Assembly (NCBI GenBank): GCA_023399035.1
Contig: JAEWQX010000095.1
Coordinates: forward strand, 1-23,502
Reading direction: 5' to 3'
Origin: Bacillota bacterium
GTDB lineage: Bacteria; Bacillota; Clostridia; Clostridiales; Clostridiaceae
Length of the DNA stretch: 23,502 nucleotides
The notes under the pieces are model-generated. The model did no database searches. It had not been told where the DNA came from and saw only the letters and a list, made by a program, of their open reading frames with translations. Position numbers and translations under genes: made by a program. Position 1 is the first letter of the stretch. Every line of letters begins with the position of its first letter. Below are positions 7,960-14,929 of this stretch, piece after piece.

Positions 7960-8937
7960 ATGGGTAAGGAGATGATTATTATTAGAAATGATTCTTTAAA
8001 AATATACAGAAATATTTCAATATTACTTTTTGTATTTATCATTATAGTATCCTTTTATGACTTAAAAAATATAAATTCAGTACATAGTCATAATTTAAGC
8101 TCTATGCTCCTGTTCTTTCAGCTATTATTATTTATTATATTCATACTTTATGTATTTTCAAGTAAAAAACTGTTTATACAGGAAAATAAGGAATTTGATT
8201 CGCTAGCAAATATAGTTCCTGGTGGCATTGCAAAAGTATATGGAAATGATAAATTTACTATTAAATATGCTGATGATACTTTTTATAAAATAATTGGCTA
8301 TACAAAAGAGGAATTTCTAAAAGATTACAATAATAATTCAAGATTTTTGATTCATCCAGATGATTTAAATTCAGTTATAAGGACATTTAAGTTTCAGATG
8401 GATAATGGACAGCCTTTTAAAGCAATGTTCCGTGCTATAAGAAAAGACAGCGAGATAATATGGGTATACGCTAGAGGAAATACATTATCTATAAACAAAA
8501 ACGTATCACTCTATAATTTCATATTTACTGATATTACAACAACTAAAAATGCTTTTTCTCAGTTAGACTTAGAAAATAAGCGCTACGAGATAATCTGCAG
8601 ACTATCAGACAATATATATTTTGAATATGATATTTTAAATGATACACTTATAAATAGTAATGTATGTAAGAAACTATTTGGAAATGATCATATAATTTCA
8701 AACTTTAAGGAAAATCTTATGAATAGTAATGTAATTCACAAAGACGATTTTCCAATTTTCATAAACCTATATGATGATTTTAACAGTGGGGCTGAAAATA
8801 TATGCTATAACTTAAGAATAAAAAATATGGATGACACATATACTACATGGCAAATTCACGGTGAACCTATATTCAATAAAGAACGAATTCCAATTAAGAT
8901 TATTGGAAAAGCAATAAATGTTTCAGATATAAAGTAA
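7960..8937 (+). CDS. membrane-anchored tandem PAS protein without output domain
   Basis: Two hydrophobic helices (about residues 16-34 and 47-68) are followed by two PAS-like sensor domains. The first, about 80-195, has the typical YADDTFYKIIGYTKEEF, LIHPDDL and DSEIIWVYARG pattern of PAS_3 domains. The second, about 205-322, repeats it in weaker form (VIHKDDFPIF, TTWQIHGEPIF). The protein stops right after the second PAS domain, with no histidine kinase, GGDEF or methyl-accepting part, and nothing resembling one follows before the terminator. It may signal by contact with another protein, or be a truncated receptor. The start is uncertain. ATG at 7960 has no ribosome binding site; AAGGAG (7966-7971) abuts the ATG at 7972, and only ATT codons lie at proper distance. 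Confidence 0.8.
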   Translation: MGKEMIIIRNDSLKIYRNISILLFVFIIIVSFYDLKNINSVHSHNLSSMLLFFQLLLFIIFILYVFSSKKLFIQENKEFDSLANIVPGGIAKVYGNDKFTIKYADDTFYKIIGYTKEEFLKDYNNNSRFLIHPDDLNSVIRTFKFQMDNGQPFKAMFRAIRKDSEIIWVYARGNTLSINKNVSLYNFIFTDITTTKNAFSQLDLENKRYEIICRLSDNIYFEYDILNDTLINSNVCKKLFGNDHIISNFKENLMNSNVIHKDDFPIFINLYDDFNSGAENICYNLRIKNMDDTYTTWQIHGEPIFNKERIPIKIIGKAINVSDIK

Positions 8938-9017
8938 ATCCTATATTAAAATGTAATATAAGAATAGTCCATTAATGCTTTTCTGTATTTTATTTCGCCA
9001 AAAGTTTAATATAAAAT

Positions 9018-9061
9018 AAAACTTCTCAGTACATTAATTCATAATATACTGGGAAGTTTTT
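9018..9061 (+). terminator. terminator of the PAS gene
   Basis: AAAACTTCTCAGTA (9018-9031) pairs with TACTGGGAAGTTTT (9047-9060) with one G-U pair in plus-strand RNA, followed by T-rich sequence. On the minus strand it has an A-C mismatch but also T-rich flanks, so it may also stop the convergent znuA-like gene. Confidence 0.85.
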
Positions 9062-9077
9062 ATTATTAATCACTAAT

Positions 9078-9977
9078 TTATTCTTGAGATAAACATTTAT
9101 ATATTTCTTCTAAGTTATATTTCATTGCTTCAATATAACTTTTATCATCTTCACTAGATTCCAATGTAAGAATAGGAACTACTTGTGCTCCAACTTCATT
9201 TGCTAATGTTTCTGAAACTTTAGGACTTGCTAATGATTCAGAAAAAACAGTTTTTATGTTGTTATCCTTACAGAACATTACCAATTCCTGTAATTGCCTT
9301 GGTGTTGGTTCACCCTCTGCAAATAAGTTTTCTACTGATTTCTGATTTAATCCAAAGTCTCTGCATAAGTAACCAAAAGCTGCATGACCTGTTACAAAAT
9401 CTTTATGTGATATTCCATCAAATTTTTCTTTGTACTCATTATATAAGCTTTCTAATTCACTTACAAAAACATCATAGTTTTCTTGATAATAATCCTTATT
9501 TTTTTCATCGATTTCTACTAGAGTATTCTTTATATTTTCAGCCTGTTTTTGAGCTTCCTTTAAGCTTAGCCAGCTATGAGGGTCTATTGAATCTCCTTCT
9601 TTTCTTACATCAACGCCATCACTAGAATCAACAATACGTATATCTTTATCACCAATTGCACTGTTTACTGAATCTACCCATGTTTCAAGACCTAACCCGT
9701 TATATATGAATGCATCACTTTTAGTTAATGCCTCAAAATCCTTTGTTTTAGGCTCGTAATCATGTGGTTCCATATTTTCAGGAACCATGCATGAAATTTC
9801 TGCTTTGTCTCCTGCAATCTTATCAGCGAATTCCTTTAAAGGATATACTGAAACCATTATATTAACTTTATCTTTATTTTCTTCATTAGTAGTGTTCGTA
9901 TTGGAGCTTGACCCACATCCTATAAGCATTATGCTTGCAATAGCAGCTAAAACCCCTGAAATAATTTTCTTTTTCAT
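9078..9977 (-). CDS. zinc/manganese ABC transporter substrate-binding lipoprotein
   Basis: A cluster A-I (SBP_bac_9, ZnuA/AdcA-like) solute-binding protein that captures Zn2+ or Mn2+ outside the membrane and hands it to an ABC importer. MKKKIISGVLAAIASIMLIGCGS is a lipoprotein signal with lipobox LIGC, lipidated Cys21. Metal ligands expected for the family are all present: H72 in EPHDYEP, H134 in DPHSWLS, H198 in VTGHAAFGYL, and an acidic residue around E247. There is no His-rich loop between the first two histidines, so zinc is not clearly preferred over manganese. ATG at 9977 is chosen for its GGAGGT site and because the upstream ATGs would bury the signal peptide. No permease or ATPase gene is adjacent. 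A TTGACA/TAATAT promoter and a palindrome precede it. Confidence 0.92.
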   Translation of the reverse strand: MKKKIISGVLAAIASIMLIGCGSSSNTNTTNEENKDKVNIMVSVYPLKEFADKIAGDKAEISCMVPENMEPHDYEPKTKDFEALTKSDAFIYNGLGLETWVDSVNSAIGDKDIRIVDSSDGVDVRKEGDSIDPHSWLSLKEAQKQAENIKNTLVEIDEKNKDYYQENYDVFVSELESLYNEYKEKFDGISHKDFVTGHAAFGYLCRDFGLNQKSVENLFAEGEPTPRQLQELVMFCKDNNIKTVFSESLASPKVSETLANEVGAQVVPILTLESSEDDKSYIEAMKYNLEEIYKCLSQE

Positions 9978-9994
9978 TTTTACCTCCAATTTGC

Positions 9995-10018
9995 ATATGA
10001 TTTGCATTTGCATCATAT
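9995..10018 (-). promoter_or_regulatory. palindrome between promoter and start of the metal-binding lipoprotein gene
   Basis: Plus-strand arms ATATGAT (9995-10001) and ATCATAT (10012-10018) flank a 10-base centre containing TTGCATTTGC. It overlaps three near-tandem ATGCAAAT words on the minus strand. It sits at the expected transcript start, a typical place for a metal-responsive repressor. It does not match the Zur or AdcR consensus that I know. Confidence 0.4.
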
Positions 10019-10023
10019 TTATT

Positions 10024-10052
10024 ATATTACTCTTCTAAAATAAAAATGTCAA
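10024..10052 (-). promoter_or_regulatory. promoter of the metal-binding lipoprotein gene
   Basis: Perfect minus-strand -35 TTGACA (plus 10047-10052), 17-base spacer, TAATAT (plus 10024-10029). Confidence 0.75.
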
Positions 10053-10080
10053 CTTCAGTATTTAACCCTATTTTTTACAA

Positions 10081-12120
10081 CTATATCTTGATATATGCAT
10101 ATATAGCATTTGAAGAATCTAAAATATTTTTTTCAATGCTCTGGCATGTAAAGAAAATAACTTGTTCAAATCCGCTTTTAAGTAAAATGTTCAGTGCCTT
10201 TTCCCTCCGTATATCATCATATTGAATAAAAGCATTTTCTAAAAATACAGGTACCTTCTTATCTTTGAAAAACATTTCTGCCGCTGATAAAGAAAAAGCT
10301 AGATACAACTGATTTTTTGTACCGCTGCTCAATTTGCTTACATCATAAAATCTTTCCTCTTCGCATATCTGCATGCTGTAATCTTCATTTATTCTCAATT
10401 CTTTAAACTTCATTAAAGTAAGTCTATTCAGCTTTTCTAAAACTTTTTCATTAAGTTCGTCCCCTAGCAGTGTTCTTATCTGGTCAAAGGAATCCTGTAA
10501 AACCATATTCCTTTTTATTTCCTTCAATTTTAAGATTAATTTAGAATCTATAGTGCTTCCTTTAAGTCCTATAATGCTCATTCCACTTGATAGATTATTT
10601 TCAATATCATCCATAATGCTGCTTATATTATTGATTTCAGATTTTAGTTCATAAATTCTTTTTGAAATATTTTTCTTTTCTTCTTTTAAGCTCTCGTATT
10701 TTTTTATTCTTCTTAATACTTCATCCATATCATTACAGTACAAAATATCATAAAACAAATTAATTACTTCTTCATTCTTCTTGAAAACACTTTTTAGGGA
10801 ATTAAATTTATCCATATCAAATTCCCGCTCTTTTTTCTTCAATATTGTTTCCCAGTTTTCTTTATAGCCTGCATATTTATCATACTTTGTAATCTTTTCT
10901 ATAAATTCTTCATAAGTATCACAGTTAGTCTCTTTCATATATATATTTATCTCTTCTTCATCATCATTTACCCTGTTCTTTGCCATTTCAATAAGATCGT
11001 TATTTTTCCTAGCTATTTTATTATTTCTAATTATAACTGAATACTTAAAATATTTTTTCATAAGCAGGATAAATATAGGTATGCATGCTATAAATATCGG
11101 TATTGATTTTATAACAATTCCAAAAATAAAAATAAGCGATAAAATCCCAAACTCCACATTTGTAAATATCATTTTCCTTCCAGCATACTTGGTATTTCTG
11201 TCCATCTTATGCTTACTTTGGTTTTCTATTCTATATTTCAGGTCTTTTAGACTATCCTTATAGGAATCAAGAAGCATACCAATTTCATCTCTGTATTTCC
11301 CTATAAATTCAATACAGTCAATGCTCCCTGAAAGCCTTCTGATTTCTATTTTAGTTTTATTGATAAATTCCTGATTATCTTTATATTTCTTCAAATCCTC
11401 TTCAAGAGTCTCCTGATCAGATTTCAATTTACTAATCCTTTCATATAGATTATCTCCCATTGAATCAAGCTTATTAAAGAATGATAATGATTCACTCAGC
11501 TGCGATAGTTTAACTTCAAGCTTTTCTAAATTATTATTCTTAATCTTCTTATTATGTAAAAGCTTCTTATAATTTAAGCAATCTTCCTCCATCTGCTCAA
11601 GAAGTTCAATAGTAACTACTTCTCTGTTATCCTTTTCTTCATAGCTTTCCTTATGCATACTGTCTGAATAAATATTATTTATATGTTTAAAAGCATCTAT
11701 ACTATACTGACCTATGGATAGGCTTCGTACAAATGAGGAATAATTTATATTTAAAAGACTCTTCCCAGGTTCTTTTAAATATTTTATTTTTATCTTCTTT
11801 CCAGTATCCTTATCTATTACTTCACATTTATCATCTTTTTCTGAAATGCCAAATACTCTTCTTATAATTACTTCTCTGCCATCATAATCTATAACTAAGT
11901 CACCAGAAATATTTTCACCATTAATAGGCATATATTTTTTCCGTTCTTTTATATTTCCACCCCTACCATGAACTCCATAAAGCCACATCCTGATAAATTT
12001 TTCTATGGAACTCTTACCTGATTCATTTTCTCCATATATTAAATTAAATCCATCTTTAAAGTTAATTGTTTTATTTTTCAGGCCTGCAAAATTAATAATA
12101 TGTATCCTCTTGATCTTCAT
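10081..12120 (-). CDS. SbcC/YhaN-like coiled-coil ATPase with atypical Walker B and H-loop
   Basis: An SMC/RAD50-type P-loop protein. Walker A GENESGKSS lies at about residues 30-38 and a Q-loop-like SIGQYSIDAF at about 135-144. Long charged coiled-coil stretches (about 165-310 and 360-590) are split by two adjacent hydrophobic helices at about 321-358, as in YhaN-like proteins. The ABC signature KLSSGTKNQ is at about 596-604. At the Walker B site the sequence reads VPVFLENAFIQYDD (623-636), with E628-N629 where SbcC/YhaN proteins have two acidic residues. The H-loop reads FFTCQ, with Gln660 instead of His. At 679 residues it is shorter than Bacillus YhaN. These proteins normally pair with an SbcD/YhaO nuclease, which is absent next door. 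A LexA-type box covers its transcript start, so a DNA-damage role is likely. ATG at 12120 follows GAGG. Confidence 0.85.
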   Translation of the reverse strand: MKIKRIHIINFAGLKNKTINFKDGFNLIYGENESGKSSIEKFIRMWLYGVHGRGGNIKERKKYMPINGENISGDLVIDYDGREVIIRRVFGISEKDDKCEVIDKDTGKKIKIKYLKEPGKSLLNINYSSFVRSLSIGQYSIDAFKHINNIYSDSMHKESYEEKDNREVVTIELLEQMEEDCLNYKKLLHNKKIKNNNLEKLEVKLSQLSESLSFFNKLDSMGDNLYERISKLKSDQETLEEDLKKYKDNQEFINKTKIEIRRLSGSIDCIEFIGKYRDEIGMLLDSYKDSLKDLKYRIENQSKHKMDRNTKYAGRKMIFTNVEFGILSLIFIFGIVIKSIPIFIACIPIFILLMKKYFKYSVIIRNNKIARKNNDLIEMAKNRVNDDEEEINIYMKETNCDTYEEFIEKITKYDKYAGYKENWETILKKKEREFDMDKFNSLKSVFKKNEEVINLFYDILYCNDMDEVLRRIKKYESLKEEKKNISKRIYELKSEINNISSIMDDIENNLSSGMSIIGLKGSTIDSKLILKLKEIKRNMVLQDSFDQIRTLLGDELNEKVLEKLNRLTLMKFKELRINEDYSMQICEEERFYDVSKLSSGTKNQLYLAFSLSAAEMFFKDKKVPVFLENAFIQYDDIRREKALNILLKSGFEQVIFFTCQSIEKNILDSSNAIYAYIKI

Positions 12121-12231
12121 TAACTTTTACCTCTTCACCTTAAAATTCTGCTTTCGTACATTCCTTTTTCATAATAGAATCATAAAATATGATCCTATAA
12201 ATTCATGTTCTTCTAAAATGTTATGATCATT

Positions 12232-12245
12232 CGAACTTTTGTTCT
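12232..12245. promoter_or_regulatory. LexA (DinR)-type SOS box
   Basis: CGAACTTTTGTTCT matches the Firmicute LexA operator core GAAC-N4-GTTC and, on one side, the fuller CGAAC form. It lies immediately downstream of the minus-strand -10 (12247-12252), covering the expected transcript start of the SbcC-like gene, the right place for repression. The divergent PAP2 promoter lies about 55 bases away and is less likely to be affected. Confidence 0.75.
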
Positions 12246-12246
12246 A

Positions 12247-12276
12247 ATTTTATCACGTTATTACATTTTAACGCAA
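12247..12276 (-). promoter_or_regulatory. promoter of the SbcC-like ATPase gene
   Basis: Minus-strand TTGCGT (plus 12271-12276), 18-base spacer, TAAAAT (plus 12247-12252) with an extended -10 TGA. The predicted leader is about 120 bases and holds only very short ORFs, for example a 10-codon one without a good ribosome binding site. Confidence 0.6.
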
Positions 12277-12296
12277 TTTATCAATAATATTTCCTG

Positions 12297-12305
12297 TGAT
12301 ATAAT
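12297..12305 (+). promoter_or_regulatory. extended -10 of the PAP2 phosphatase gene
   Basis: TGATATAAT (12297-12305) is a perfect extended -10. No good -35 is seen 17 bases upstream. It is divergent from the SbcC-like promoter. Confidence 0.55.
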
Positions 12306-12371
12306 ATAGATTATTAGATTTTAAACATACTATTAAATATTTTGGAATTAAACTTATTTTAGGAGAGATTA

Positions 12372-12866
12372 ATGAGTGAAGAACAATATATAAAATTAAC
12401 ATCTTATTTTAGAAAGACAAAGTTTAGAGAAAGTATGGTGAAATATTTATGCAGGTTTACACCTCTTATAGTTTTTATTACCTATACATTCACAGTCTTA
12501 TCACTATTTATAAATAAAAGTGATAAAATCTTTTTATTTATATTAGTGCCTGCTTCAAATTTCCTATTTGTATCCATAATACGTAAAGTCTTAAATAAAC
12601 CAAGACCTTATGATTTATTTAATCATAAACCTCTTGTAAAATACACCAAGGGCAAAAGAAAATCTTTTCCAAGCAGACATACTTCAAGTGCATTTATTAT
12701 AGCTATTTCATATTTTTATCTAAATAATCCACTCCTAGGAGTATCTATGCTTATTACTGCTATCATAATTGGTTTATCAAGAATTATTGCTGGAGTTCAC
12801 TTTCCAAAGGATGTTGCTGCAGCAATTCTCATAAGCCTGATATGGGCTTTTATAGGATATTATTAA
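12372..12866 (+). CDS. PAP2-family membrane phosphatase
   Basis: A type 2 phosphatidic acid phosphatase family protein, hydrolysing a lipid phosphate such as phosphatidylglycerol phosphate, phosphatidate or undecaprenyl pyrophosphate at the membrane. The three motifs are present: a basic residue before K-P-R78-P79, PSRH (100-103), and SR-x5-H-x3-D (S136, R137, H143, D147), with H103 and H143 the expected nucleophile and proton donor. Hydrophobic helices occupy about 30-48, 53-70, 104-118, 121-138 and 148-163. AGGAGAG precedes the ATG with good spacing. The substrate cannot be fixed from sequence; at 164 residues it fits the small BcrC/PgpB-like members. It is divergent from the SOS-boxed ATPase and apparently unrelated to it. 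Confidence 0.9.
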   Translation: MSEEQYIKLTSYFRKTKFRESMVKYLCRFTPLIVFITYTFTVLSLFINKSDKIFLFILVPASNFLFVSIIRKVLNKPRPYDLFNHKPLVKYTKGKRKSFPSRHTSSAFIIAISYFYLNNPLLGVSMLITAIIIGLSRIIAGVHFPKDVAAAILISLIWAFIGYY

Positions 12867-12890
12867 TCAATCTATATTTATTTTTATACA

Positions 12891-12928
12891 AAAAGAAGAA
12901 GCGTATTACGAACAAGTAATACGCTTCT
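12891..12928. terminator. terminator shared by PAP2 gene and spore protein gene
   Basis: AGAAGCGTATTAC (12897-12909) pairs perfectly with GTAATACGCTTCT (12916-12928) across a 6-base loop. The A-run at 12891-12894 gives a U-tract in minus-strand RNA, so it best fits the spore-protein transcript. Confidence 0.85.
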
Positions 12929-13001
12929 CGATCTTAGAATAATATATTATACTTAATTTACAGTACAATATCTTTAGAATTTAATTGTAAATTAATATAC
13001 G

Positions 13002-13184
13002 TTAAATTCTGTGTTCATATTCTTCGACCATTCTTTTTACCATTTCTCCGCCTACTGAACCACACTGTCTAGAACTAAGGTCTCCATTATATTCTTTAAA
13101 TGGTACTCCTAGCTCTTGCGCAACTTCGTTTTTAAACCTTGCTAAACCTTGTTTTGCTTCTGGAACTAATGCACTATTTGACAT
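13002..13184 (-). CDS. alpha/beta-type small acid-soluble spore protein
   Basis: A small DNA-binding protein made in the forespore that coats and protects spore DNA and is degraded by the GPR protease at germination. The 60-residue sequence has both family signatures: FKNEVAQELGV (around the GPR cleavage site) and the C-terminal GSVGGEMVKRMVEEYE. ATG at 13184 has a strong GAGGAGGG site. C42, in SRQCGSVGG, is slightly unusual because these proteins generally lack cysteine. Expression is expected from a sigma-G promoter. AATACTA with an upstream TGAATA is seen on the minus strand (plus 13251-13257 and 13278-13283), but the 20-base spacing is longer than usual. Confidence 0.96.
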   Translation of the reverse strand: MSNSALVPEAKQGLARFKNEVAQELGVPFKEYNGDLSSRQCGSVGGEMVKRMVEEYEHRI

Positions 13185-13250
13185 AAGGATCCCTCCTCGG
13201 TTAATTTGGTATAGTCAGTAAAAAAATTATTTAAATCTTCCTGCCGACAA

Positions 13251-13283
13251 TAGTATTTTGCCCTGGCATTTGATTTATATTCA
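13251..13283 (-). promoter_or_regulatory. possible sigma-G promoter of the spore protein gene
   Basis: Minus-strand TGAATA (plus 13278-13283) and AATACTA (plus 13251-13257) resemble sigma-G elements, but the 20-base spacing is about 2 bases too long. Tentative. Confidence 0.3.
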
Positions 13284-13313
13284 TATAAGGAATTATATTT
13301 TACAATGTAATTT

Positions 13314-14249
13314 TTAGTAAATTTCAGATAAATCAAGACACTTGTCTTTTACGAAACATCCAAATAGCTCCATGGATATGATGGTTATAGACTTTATATC
13401 TTCATCTTCTATTAACCCTTTATCCTTTACTCTATATAAAGATGCATTTATTTCTTTAAAAAATCTTACTATCTCTCCTTTTAAAAACTTTTCCGAATAT
13501 CCTTCCACCTTTAGTGCATTAAGTCTTTTCTTAAAATCAAATATCTTTAATGGAGACAACAAGTAAATGTTATTTTCAACAAGTTTTTTAAAATCATATT
13601 TCCAGCTCTTATAGATATCAAGCTTATACTTTATGCTTTTCTCTTCTTCACCTACTGTAATTTCAAGCAAATCAGGAACTTCTATATCTGAATCTATTAC
13701 TATTATCTTCAACTCATCGTCATCTTTTAAAATCGGAATATTTTCCTCACTGTCGCAAGCTTTTTTATATTGATTCTTCTTTACTTGAAAATTTACTACA
13801 TTTTTAAAATTACCATCTACGATATCTTTCTTTATATAAATTGCTGCATTGCTGCAGTCATATGAGTGTATTCCTATTTTATATCTGAATTTTCTATAAT
13901 CATCTTCTGCTGATATTGATATACTATTATCCCTTATGTCGCTGTCACTCTCAGCCTTCACAACAGTGTTTGTCCCTAAACAGTCATCAAATAAAAAATT
14001 AATTAAATCTATAAAAGGCTGTTTATTATCAAGCAAAAATAACTTCTTAATTATATCTGTTACCTCGTCCACATTATCATTGCTATTATTTTCATTATAA
14101 ATTTCATTAATACAACCACAAAACTTTTCTTTAAAATTATTATAGTCTTTAATTTCTATATTATCTAATTTACATTTACTTTTTTCCCGGATAATGTTAT
14201 TAACTTTCTTCTCTTTTTTTATATCATTTAGCAAAACTAATTTATTCAT
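13314..14249 (-). CDS. uncharacterised protein, possibly a degenerate Rpn/PD-(D/E)XK-type protein
   Basis: I do not recognise this 311-residue protein with confidence. It is soluble, highly charged and rich in Asp, Lys and Ile, without signal peptide or membrane segment. The middle and C-terminal pattern is a hydrophobic helix (QPFIDLINFLF), a YRKFRYKIGIHSYD block, strands around IPILKDDDELKIIVI and VPDLLEITV, then IKYKLDIYKSWKYDF and NIYLLSPLKIF. This recalls clostridial Rpn-like transposase-associated nucleases, where a strand with E-x-Q/K precedes the tyrosine-rich helix. Here that strand reads SISISAEDD, so a nuclease site is not evident. ATG at 14249 is chosen for GAGGTGG (plus 14258-14264) 8 bases upstream; a longer frame to 14291 lacks a site. 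It stands alone, downstream of tRNA-Trp. Confidence 0.6.
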   Translation of the reverse strand: MNKLVLLNDIKKEKKVNNIIREKSKCKLDNIEIKDYNNFKEKFCGCINEIYNENNSNDNVDEVTDIIKKLFLLDNKQPFIDLINFLFDDCLGTNTVVKAESDSDIRDNSISISAEDDYRKFRYKIGIHSYDCSNAAIYIKKDIVDGNFKNVVNFQVKKNQYKKACDSEENIPILKDDDELKIIVIDSDIEVPDLLEITVGEEEKSIKYKLDIYKSWKYDFKKLVENNIYLLSPLKIFDFKKRLNALKVEGYSEKFLKGEIVRFFKEINASLYRVKDKGLIEDEDIKSITIISMELFGCFVKDKCLDLSEIY

Positions 14250-14407
14250 ATCGTATTCCACCTCATCATGGATTATTACCATAATATGCACTTATTATAC
14301 CGATATTGTGGTTTTTTATTTATTTTCAAATAAATATTTTGATTTTAAAATTATATTTCAATATATTAAAGTTATGTCTCAATAATGTAATTTTTTGATT
14401 ATATAAC

Positions 14408-14439
14408 AAAAAATCGTAGTACAAATTATGTACTACGAT
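14408..14439 (-). terminator. terminator of the first tRNA-Trp
   Basis: An 11-bp perfect stem (ATCGTAGTACA, 14413-14423, with 14429-14439) and a 5-base loop, followed on the minus strand by six U (plus A-run 14408-14413). Only 6 bases separate it from the tRNA 3' end. Confidence 0.92.
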
Positions 14440-14445
14440 CTAGTT

Positions 14446-14520
14446 TGGCAGGGGCACTAGGATTTGAACCCAGAACCAATGGTTTTGGAGACCACTACTC
14501 TACCGTTGAGCCATACCCCT
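14446..14520 (-). tRNA. tRNA-Trp (CCA anticodon), first copy
   Basis: A 75-nt cloverleaf on the minus strand: acceptor AGGGGTA with TGCCCCT, D-arm GCTCAACGGTAGAG, anticodon stem GTGGT/ACCAT with loop CTCCAAA (anticodon CCA), T-arm GGTTCGAATCC, and encoded 3' GCCA. It has its own strong promoter and terminator. Identical base for base to the copy at 20253-20327. Confidence 0.97.
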
Positions 14521-14532
14521 AAGACATTTATA

Positions 14533-14562
14533 ATTATATCAGATTTATTTATTACTTGTCAA
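14533..14562 (-). promoter_or_regulatory. promoter of the first tRNA-Trp
   Basis: Minus-strand TTGACA (plus 14557-14562), 18-base spacer ending TGA, and TATAAT (plus 14533-14538): consensus plus extended -10, as expected for a stable RNA gene. Confidence 0.85.
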
Positions 14563-14830
14563 CATTATTTTTCATTATATATTATTTTCCATCAAATTAA
14601 ACTACATACATCTATTTTAACTAGCAGTTTATGTTGAAATATTTAAAGAACATCATTAACTCAATAAATATCAGGTATTAGCCTTTACATATATTTTCGA
14701 GAAACTTCAACTAAGTCAAATATAAAAATTCCAGCCTCATATACCCGCCTTTACGAGATTAACCATCCATATATGAAATTTCAAGATTTACTCTTTTATA
14801 AAATTTAATAACATTATTATATTATTTTTC

Positions 14831-14859
14831 TTGTTTAAATTACCATATTATTTTATAAT
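14831..14859 (+). promoter_or_regulatory. promoter of the flavoprotein gene
   Basis: TTGTTT (14831-14836), 17-base spacer, perfect TATAAT (14854-14859). The predicted transcript start is near 14866, just ahead of the palindromic box. Confidence 0.65.
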
Positions 14860-14873
14860 ATATTTATAATTAG

Positions 14874-14903
14874 TTTGATAATCAAAATATTCAATAATCA
14901 AAA
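14874..14903 (+). promoter_or_regulatory. FabT-like operator
   Basis: TTTGATAATCAAA (14874-14886) is a perfect palindrome about a central base and strongly resembles the FabT (MarR-family) operator TTTGATTATCAAA that controls fatty acid synthesis genes in streptococci and lactococci. The word ATAATCAAAA recurs 16 bases downstream (14894-14903), giving a possible second half-site. It is placed just after the transcript start. Confidence 0.55.
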
Positions 14904-14929
14904 CTATTTAATGAAAGGATATATGTGAT

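Larger units (their letters stand above)
14521..14929. other. 409-base gene-free stretch between tRNA-Trp and the nitronate monooxygenase gene
   Basis: Holds the tRNA promoter at its left end and the promoter and FabT-like box of the flavoprotein gene at its right end. The middle (about 14570-14825) is AT-rich with stops in all frames and no hairpin, tRNA or riboswitch that I can see. Confidence 0.6.

Noticed and set aside
12142..12174. A 10-codon frame (MKKECTKAEF) in the leader of the SbcC-like gene as a leader peptide or remnant of a nuclease gene
   Set aside because: No convincing ribosome binding site, and the frame is closed by a stop a few codons upstream, so neither reading is supported.
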